DNA from: Piezodorus guildinii
Taxonomy: Eukaryota > Arthropoda > Insecta > Hemiptera > Pentatomidae
Assembly: GCA_023052935.1 (NCBI GenBank)
Contig: CM041298.1
Coordinates: 58,956,217 to 59,020,216 of the forward strand
Length of the DNA stretch: 64,000 nucleotides
Reading direction: 5' to 3'
Each line of letters opens with the position of its first letter. Positions within the stretch are counted from its first letter, which is position 1. The notes below the pieces were generated by a model. The model saw only the letters and a list, made by a program, of their open reading frames with translations, searched no databases and had not been told where the DNA came from. The position numbers and the translations under genes were made by a program. Positions 58,061 through 64,000 of the stretch are shown here, one piece after another.

Positions 58061-58339
58061 TTATTAAACCAGCTAATTTGATTCTTTTCGCATTAAAATC
58101 TAGAATTATTTCTTTGCTATATTAATAAAACCATATTAAAGTTATGAAATGAAATGTTCTGGTATGATTTGGAATGAAACTAAATGTGTAATTAGTATCT
58201 TAACAAATTAATAGCATTTCTAAATCACGTTATTAAAGGACATGAGTGGTCATTAGATACGATAAAATTTAAGATTTAGACAAAACTAAATGAGGAGAAT
58301 ATAAATATGTAAAAATATCAATTTCGTAAAAAATGTCCT

Positions 58340-58500
58340 TTAGTACCTTTTGGAAAGCAACGTCTCAATTATACAGATATGTCCAAAGGTACCTTTAAGT
58401 TATATTATGTGAGAAATAGAACCTCAGTATTCTCGATAATAACAATGCCTCACTGTACCATGTTTTTATGTGCGATGAAATGTGTTATTCTATAAATAAA
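58340..58500 (+). repeat. Inverted partner of the retroposed sequence
   Basis: GGTACCTTTTGGAAAGCAAC, then GTCTCAAT, and CCTCAGTATTCTCGATAATA are complementary to segments of 57720-58010. It also ends in AATAAATG. Confidence 0.4.
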
Positions 58501-58509
58501 TGTGTATTT

Positions 58510-59000
58510 TAATTAAATTACTCTATTCCCCTTTATGCCACCGAAACATAGTATAGGCATGAGGGAGAACAGCACCCAGCGGTACCAACTCCTGGCATGA
58601 TATAGTAAATGCTGAAGCTGCCGAAAGCAATGCTGAGCAGTTTTTTGTCGTCTCAGTCTTGTATCAGGATTCCAAGTAAGACGTTTGTCTAGATGGAGTT
58701 TTAGGTATCGGATCTGTCCAACGATGACAAGCGGAATGTTATTAAAGGATACTAAAGGACAGGAATTAATAGGTTCACGATGAAGAGTAATGAATATTTC
58801 ATGAGATTTATTGAAATTTATTTTAATCGTCCATTGGCACCGTTGTTCAAGTCTTTGATAAGGGATTGAATGGTTTGGGATCATTATTTACTCATAACAT
58901 AAAAGTGTCATCAGCATACGTAGAAAGGAAAGTGTTAGGATTGGTTGGAATATGAGCTGTATAGCCTGTATAAACCCCCGATATTAGGCATAGAAGGTTG
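58510..59000 (-). mobile_element. Jockey-like LINE RT fragment
   Basis: The ORF 58513-58884 reads KINFNKSHEIFITLHREPIN, then VSFNNIPLVIVGQIRYLKLH, then LDKRLTWNPDTRLRRQKTAQ, the segment after the RT catalytic motif. The complement of LSTYADD-like sequence follows near 58915. The C-terminal end is missing. Confidence 0.7.
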
Positions 59001-59009
59001 TTATACTAA

Positions 59010-59600
59010 CCTCTGAACCGCAGACGACCCGATTAATGTTGATTTTAAGAGAATCTAAACAAAGTATAAAATCGATTATGTTATCGACTTCTTGAAATTC
59101 GATTTTAGGTAAATAGAAGGTATATGATCTAAAGATGTTTCACTTAGTTGAACCAAGTAATTTTAGTTTTTTCTAGTTTGTTTTGGCCATAAAATACAAA
59201 TAGACCATTTTAAAATACTACAAACACTCATGGGATCAGACGCTCTATCACTAATTACTTCATGAATCTGCAAATGAAAATTCTTAAATATAAGTAAATC
59301 GATATGTTTTTTGTAGTAACCAATCATTAAAAAATCCATAATCTTTGTTGAGTATAATGAAGGAAGAAGGCTCGATTCAGAAGACTTCCTTTAGGATTCA
59401 AATCATTCCCTGTGATAAAAAATTTAACCCGAAAGGAGTTTATCAGATTACGAAATAATGATTCCTAGCCGTGGTTCGGTGTTGAATAATTGAGGAGAAA
59501 TATGAATTCCTCTTTATGAGGGTCCCGTCCTGAAATCGGTGGTTAGATCAAAAGGAATCGTTGAATCGGTCTTCAGTAACCTCAGGGCTACCGTCAAGTC
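59010..59600 (-). other. Possible decayed LINE endonuclease region
   Basis: A minus-strand reading near 59380-59480 gives FITGNDLNPKGSLLNR, loosely like the I.GDFNAKH..W.....NPRG..L motif of Jockey endonucleases. It lies upstream of the RT fragment in the correct order. The match is weak. Confidence 0.25.
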
Positions 59601-59649
59601 AATGTCTCTGTGAGTGAAATAGGTTTTTTTTCTTTTATAATGCATGGAT

Positions 59650-60330
59650 TTTGGGGTATATTATGAAATTTACTACTAAATTAATTCCTTATATATGTGG
59701 AAATAATCGTGAGTCAGTCTTTTTCTTAAATATTTTAATTTCGCCAAAATTAAAATTAAGTTTATCGTATTCCCTGCTCATTCCCAAATCGCAATTCCTG
59801 TTCATAGGTGAGACTAAAAACTATCTGAAAAAAAAAGAATTTATCAGCACCAATACACCATATCTACCCGAAACCCATTTTCCTCAAAATTATCCGAACA
59901 CGCTATATCCCTTGACCATCATTTTGATTTTGATAGTCCTGCAATCCTAGCCACTGTACCTAATACAAAAGCAACTCCTCTCTGAAGCTATACACATCCA
60001 TATGTAAAAAGATCGGGTACCCGTCAGTCATAAAACAGGCAAAGAAATAATCTCTCCCTCGTATGCCAACATCTTCCGTCTCCTTAAGTTATAACCTTCT
60101 TTCTTTATTGTATAATTTATATTTTATTTACTGTATATATTTCTTTTCGTTTGTAAAACTTCTTGTTTTTTGTATACCTCATAGTACAATTACATACCTC
60201 AGATTCTAGTGTTTATAATTTTCTGTTAAAAATGTTGACCCTTATAGTACATATTTTGTTTTGTTTTTCCTTTGTGAAACTATTTAAAAAAAACAAGCTA
60301 TAGTATTTATATTTAAAGATGAAAAACGTC
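59650..60330. other. No gene confirmed
   Basis: A 99-codon ORF at 59651-59950 ends in a Pro/Tyr/Asn-rich region (TNTPYLPETHFPQNYPNT) that might be a shifted LINE endonuclease end. Not enough to call. Confidence 0.25.
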
Positions 60331-60399
60331 AGAGGTTTTACAAATGTATTAAAGAACACAAGTAATATAAACAGAAGTAAATATGAGGAATGAAAAAAA

Positions 60400-60560
60400 A
60401 AAGTCATGAAAATGTCTTGAGAAAGAACTACCCAGACTTCACAAACTATTTTAACTCAGTAGGGCCCGAGGCCACCTTCTTTTCAGCGGCCTTGAAGGGT
60501 TATCAGGGATATCTAAGGAAGAAAAATTATAGACAAGTAGGTTTATGTAGGCCGTGAGGA
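60400..60560 (-). mobile_element. Jockey-like LINE 3' scrap
   Basis: CAGTAGGGCCCGAGGCCACC, then TTCTTTTCAGCGGCC and GGTTATCAGGGAT, are the complement of the C-terminal RRPLKRRWP.. coding end. Confidence 0.5.
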
Positions 60561-60599
60561 TTAAATTTAAATACTCTACGAACTTATTTTATAACCCAA

Positions 60600-61420
60600 T
60601 ATATAAATAAAACACACGATAGACCTTTGAAAAAACTACCCATTGGTAGCACTCCTATATCTAATTTATGTTAGGAGGTCACTTGGCCATCTTTTTCAAG
60701 TCGCCTAGGTGGAGGAATATATAAAACTGAGTAGTCACGCATAAGTGATTTTGTGTTGCCTAACTCTCAGACTAATGAAACATTTCTTTACTTATAATCA
60801 AAAAAGTAAGGAGAATTAAATATTTTTCGAGGGATTTTAGATTGCAGTGATTGGGCTGCGAAAGAAATTTGATGGTTTAGTGGATTCCCAAAGCTCAACG
60901 CCATAAGTCCCAGTAGGTCTAATAATAGTTAGATAGATAGTTTTTGAAGTAAATAGAGAATTTTGAGCGTTTCTTGAGTGAGTTTTGTAGTAATCGGTAT
61001 CTGCGGACAGTTTCTTGTCGTTTCAGTCTCGTATGAGGATTTTAAGTAAGTCCTAAGTAAGAATGTAAGAGTGGGGTGAGAGGCCAAAGGTTTAAGACGT
61101 GGAGTGAATGTGATTTAACGAGATTTTGTAAGATTTATTTTAATTTTCAATGGTCGATAGATAGATCTGTAGGCTTGAGACGTTGCAACAGGATAGTTAT
61201 TCTCAGATAACACATCTGTTCTCGCCGTATGTAGTGTGCTTGGTTGGATGGGGATATCAGCGGTATAAACCGCTTAACGGATTGGGCCTAGGAGATACAC
61301 TTCCTGACTGAGTGAATACAGATGAGTAGGAGAGATTACGTTCAACTTGGAAATATCTGTCAGTTAGGTAAGAACGAATTCATAAGAAGTACGTGAAGGA
61401 AAAAAATTGTCTAAGTTTGT
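60600..61420 (-). mobile_element. Jockey-like LINE fragment
   Basis: It starts CTACCCATTGGTAGCACTCC. The C-terminal landmarks (TTTGATGGTTTAGTGGATTC; TTCTTGTCGTTTCAGTCTCG) run up to the complement of the QGSILGPI..YTADIP segment near 61260-61300. Many lesions. Confidence 0.65.
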
Positions 61421-61439
61421 AAAGAATTCGGATTTCAAG

Positions 61440-62160
61440 ATAGAGAAAGGAAGAAGAAACATTCGAAATGTGTAAATGTCACTTAGTCCTAATTATCTGA
61501 TCAGATATTATATCTACAATATTTTAGACAAAGTTTAGGAGAGGTCCATTCAAGGATCATTTTTGAAAAGAGCTGCTCGTAGTAAACAAATATATATAAA
61601 TTACAAAATAAAGGATTTGTGAATATACCTGGAAAGGGTGGTGAGGTATAGGGATAAAATACTAGATCACACTAGTTCTCGAACACTTTCTATGATAAAA
61701 TCATTTTTTTATTCTGTATTTCAGCTATGGAATGACACAGGTGTAAGTAGATCTTCCTAGGGCATATAAACAGGTCTCTAAAAAATTTGTAACTAAAAAT
61801 TACTGAAAACCTGGTGGATGAGCGAGATGATCAACTTAAAAACTGTAAGAATTTCTATATTAACTGAACCCAAGATTTTTCAAGATTGGAAATTGTCAAC
61901 ATTCTCATATCTCTCTAAATGAGTGAAATCAGTTTAAGACATTGATTTGAAATTTTAGTGAATGTTACCTGAATTATATTACGATTAAAAGAAATTTAAA
62001 TCTATTAACTTATGTTTTAACGAAAACATAGTGAGGGATAAACTGCATAAATAAAATATTCTTCGTTTTCGTGAAACGTTAAGCTCCAGAACAAATAGGT
62101 TCACAAGAAAGTAAAAGAAAAGTACAGTATTCTCGAGTCACTTTCTTGAACAATTTGACA
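61440..62160. other. No gene recognised
   Basis: Low-complexity AT-rich sequence without ORFs or known repeat landmarks. Confidence 0.3.
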
Positions 62161-62170
62161 ACCGATTTTT

Positions 62171-62294
62171 ACTTTCACTTACTATATATAGTAAGGGGAA
62201 GTATTGCGATCGTGAAAATTTTCAAATTCCAGTTTTCAACGAAAATACACGTTTTAGGGTCCCCTAAGTCCAAATAACCAAGTCCCGCAAAAAG

Positions 62295-62342
<48 letters not shown>

Positions 62343-63099
62343 CTGTGTGTGTGTGTGTGTGTGTGTGGTAACTCCCGGGCGGAAACGGTAAGTCCTATGA
62401 AACTGAAATTTCATATTTAAGACAACTATACGCCCGAGACGTGACAAAACTTTTTTCATCAAAATGAGCTTACCAGAAGAGGCACTTTATACTATGCATT
62501 TTGCACCTTTTTTCGATTTTCTCAAAAACGGCTATATCGATGTAAAATTTAATGGGCTTTAATATCATGTAGGTTTTATTTAGATAAAAATGGTCTGACA
62601 GGGCTCAAATGCCGATATTTTAAATTTTCTTCCTCGAAAGTACCTTTAATTTTGTAGATTCAATAATAATAACTAGATTATCTTGTTAATGCTGATGAAA
62701 AACAGGTAAATATATAAATTGAATAAATTCGATACCCAACTAAAGGAGAAAACAGAAAAAATATTTTTTTAATGCAATTTTTTGTTTTTGAACATAAGAG
62801 CAGTAATATACATGTACGATATACCGTTGGAAAGCTAAAGATTTTAGAAAAATTATCATCTCATACACAAGCTTTTAAAAGTTAATAGAGAGTGATGAAA
62901 TGAACATAAAACGAACTGATTATTTTAGATAGCAATATAATACATTTTTTAATAAAACACATGTTTCTATAGAAATTCAATTTAATTAATTCTTTTATAG
63001 TTTCACGTATTTTTATCTCTAACGGTATTTTAAAATTCTTTCATTGATTTTAAAAATGGAGGTAAGTGAAAGTCGAGTGTTGCCCGCACCAGATTTTTT
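62171..63099 (-). repeat. Family A element, full length, with GT tract
   Basis: The best-preserved copy (929 bp). The minus-strand 3' end has the palindrome CTTACTATATATAGTAAG followed by TGAAAGT. The GT tract at 62297-62368 sits about 125 bases in. The 5' end is GTTGCCCGCACCAGATTTTT (complement). The ORF at 62175-62462 is the repeat translated through the tract. Confidence 0.75.
62297..62368. repeat. (GT)n microsatellite within family A
   Basis: About 72 bases of GT with two breaks. Other family A copies have a shorter CA/GT tract at the same place. Confidence 0.9.
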
Positions 63100-63339
63100 C
63101 TTTATGCAATAATCATTATTTGGATATTACATAATATTATTTTTACCAAGAAATATCATATTATTTAATTACTTTAAAAAATGTTGATTTTTTTTTCCTT
63201 TACTGGTGAATAATGTTATTTCAAAAGCTAATAGAACGGATAAGTCCACTAGCTATAAAACTATTCTTAGCATATTGGAAAGTTTCATGTTCATTCTCAG
63301 ATTAGAATTGGTTTCTTTATTTATCCATCTATCGTCGCT

Positions 63340-63605
63340 ATATGCTAATTTCGCTAATGGGACGAAGTTAGAGTGAGAGTCCTGAATTCGCTTATGCTGA
63401 TTTAATTAGGATAGGGGATCTTTACGAACACCTAACATCATCACACAGGATCAGGACCCCATTTTACGTCTCCTCTGTAGATTGGTATAACCAAGGATTT
63501 TTTACTCCCTTAAAAAATCGGAGGACCATCTGCTGGGTTCGAATCATCGGCCTAAGGCACAGAAAGCTATTATGCTAGATACTATATCAAAGGTGACTCC
63601 GACAA
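63340..63605 (-). mobile_element. tRNA-derived SINE, type 1, best-preserved copy
   Basis: On the minus strand: ATAGTATCTAGCATAATAGC (A box region), TTTCTGTGCCTTAGGCCG, then GATTCGAACCC (B box). The body carries the shared TTTAATTAGGATAGGGGATC (plus strand). It lies between two opposed family A copies. Confidence 0.6.
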
Positions 63606-63651
63606 AACTCGAGTACCTCTATCACACTTAAGTAATTTAAAACGATAATAA

Positions 63652-64000
63652 AAAAAATCTGGTGCGGGCAACACACGACTTTCACTTACCTCGATTTTTA
63701 AAATCAATGAAAGAATTTTCAAATACAGTTAGAGATAAAAATACGTGAAACAATTAAGGAATTAATCAAATTGAATTTATATAGAAACATGTGTTTTATT
63801 AAAAAATCTATTATATTATTATATAAAATAATCAGTTAGTTTTATCTTCTTCTCATTACTCTCTATTAACATCTAAAAGCTTGTGTATGAGATGATATTT
63901 TTTCTAAAATCTTTAGCTTTCCAACGGTATATCATACATGTATATTACCGCTCTTATGTTCAAAAACGAAAAATTTCATTAAAAATATATTTTTTCTGTT
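63652..64000 (+). repeat. Family A element, cut by the window end
   Basis: Start AAAAATCTGGTGCGGGCAAC. It follows the family order to AACGGTATATCATACATG and past ACGAAAAATTTCATT at the window edge. It is in opposite orientation to the copy at 62171-63099. Confidence 0.7.

Noticed and set aside
62175..62462. Thr/His-repeat ORF
   Set aside because: It runs across the GT tract of a family A element.

Overview
The window is eukaryotic nuclear DNA: strongly AT-rich, intron-split coding sequence, long AT and homopolymer tracts, and densely nested transposon remains. The mix (Jockey-, R1- and RTE-like non-LTR elements, a mariner, a DDE_3-type Tc1/mariner relative, tRNA-derived SINEs, a Helentron-like non-autonomous family) suggests an arthropod, most likely an insect. 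I cannot name a species. There is no sign of bacterial gene organisation, CRISPR or operons.

Only one host gene is well supported. It lies on the + strand: exons at 16056-16140, 29580-29923, 32840-32995 and 35171-35329, joined in frame by GT-AG introns, followed by an AATAAA at 35446. The protein is about 247 residues plus a short N-terminus that is not certain. It has the tail of a signal peptide, a His/Asn-rich stretch, an acidic-to-polylysine stretch, a Lys-rich GFHDVYKKKEKK block and a Trp/Tyr-rich C-terminus. It looks secreted or extracellular; its function is unknown. A weaker candidate is a 54-codon ORF with a signal peptide on the minus strand at 25895-26059, inside the 13.4-kb intron.

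Almost everything else is repeats. (A) A roughly 0.9-kb family occurs about 15 times, in both orientations. It begins near AATCTGGTGCGGGCAACAC, carries inverted ACTTTCACTTAC / GTAAGTGAAAGT motifs near its two ends, an internal CA/GT tract and a terminal palindrome. This resembles Helentron-associated non-autonomous elements. One copy (6420-8305) has amplified an internal 322-bp segment about four times; another (26685-29505) is split by an RTE-like LINE with a perfect 13-bp target duplication and by a separate 287-bp tandem array. (J) About 14 fragments of a Jockey-type LINE, nearly all 5'-truncated. (R1-like) One 2.6-kb LINE fragment on the minus strand at 46976-49610 keeps a zinc knuckle, an endonuclease and most of the reverse transcriptase, with few lesions. 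Smaller remains include CR1/L2-like LINE ends, two tRNA-derived SINE families, a mariner remnant, a DDE_3 transposon remnant, a candidate solo LTR and foldback elements that share a conserved GAAACG stem-loop resembling a hammerhead-ribozyme core.

By region: 1-1750 mostly unique AT-rich sequence plus one LINE scrap; 1750-10260 family A, its tandem array and a Jockey insertion; 10260-16000 LINE remains and sparse sequence; 16000-35500 the host gene with repeat-filled introns; 35500-46700 foldbacks, transposon and SINE remains and family A; 46970-49610 the R1-like LINE; 49670-64000 more family A, a 19-bp GC-rich minisatellite and many LINE ends. No gene-to-gene system beyond the split host gene can be supported.
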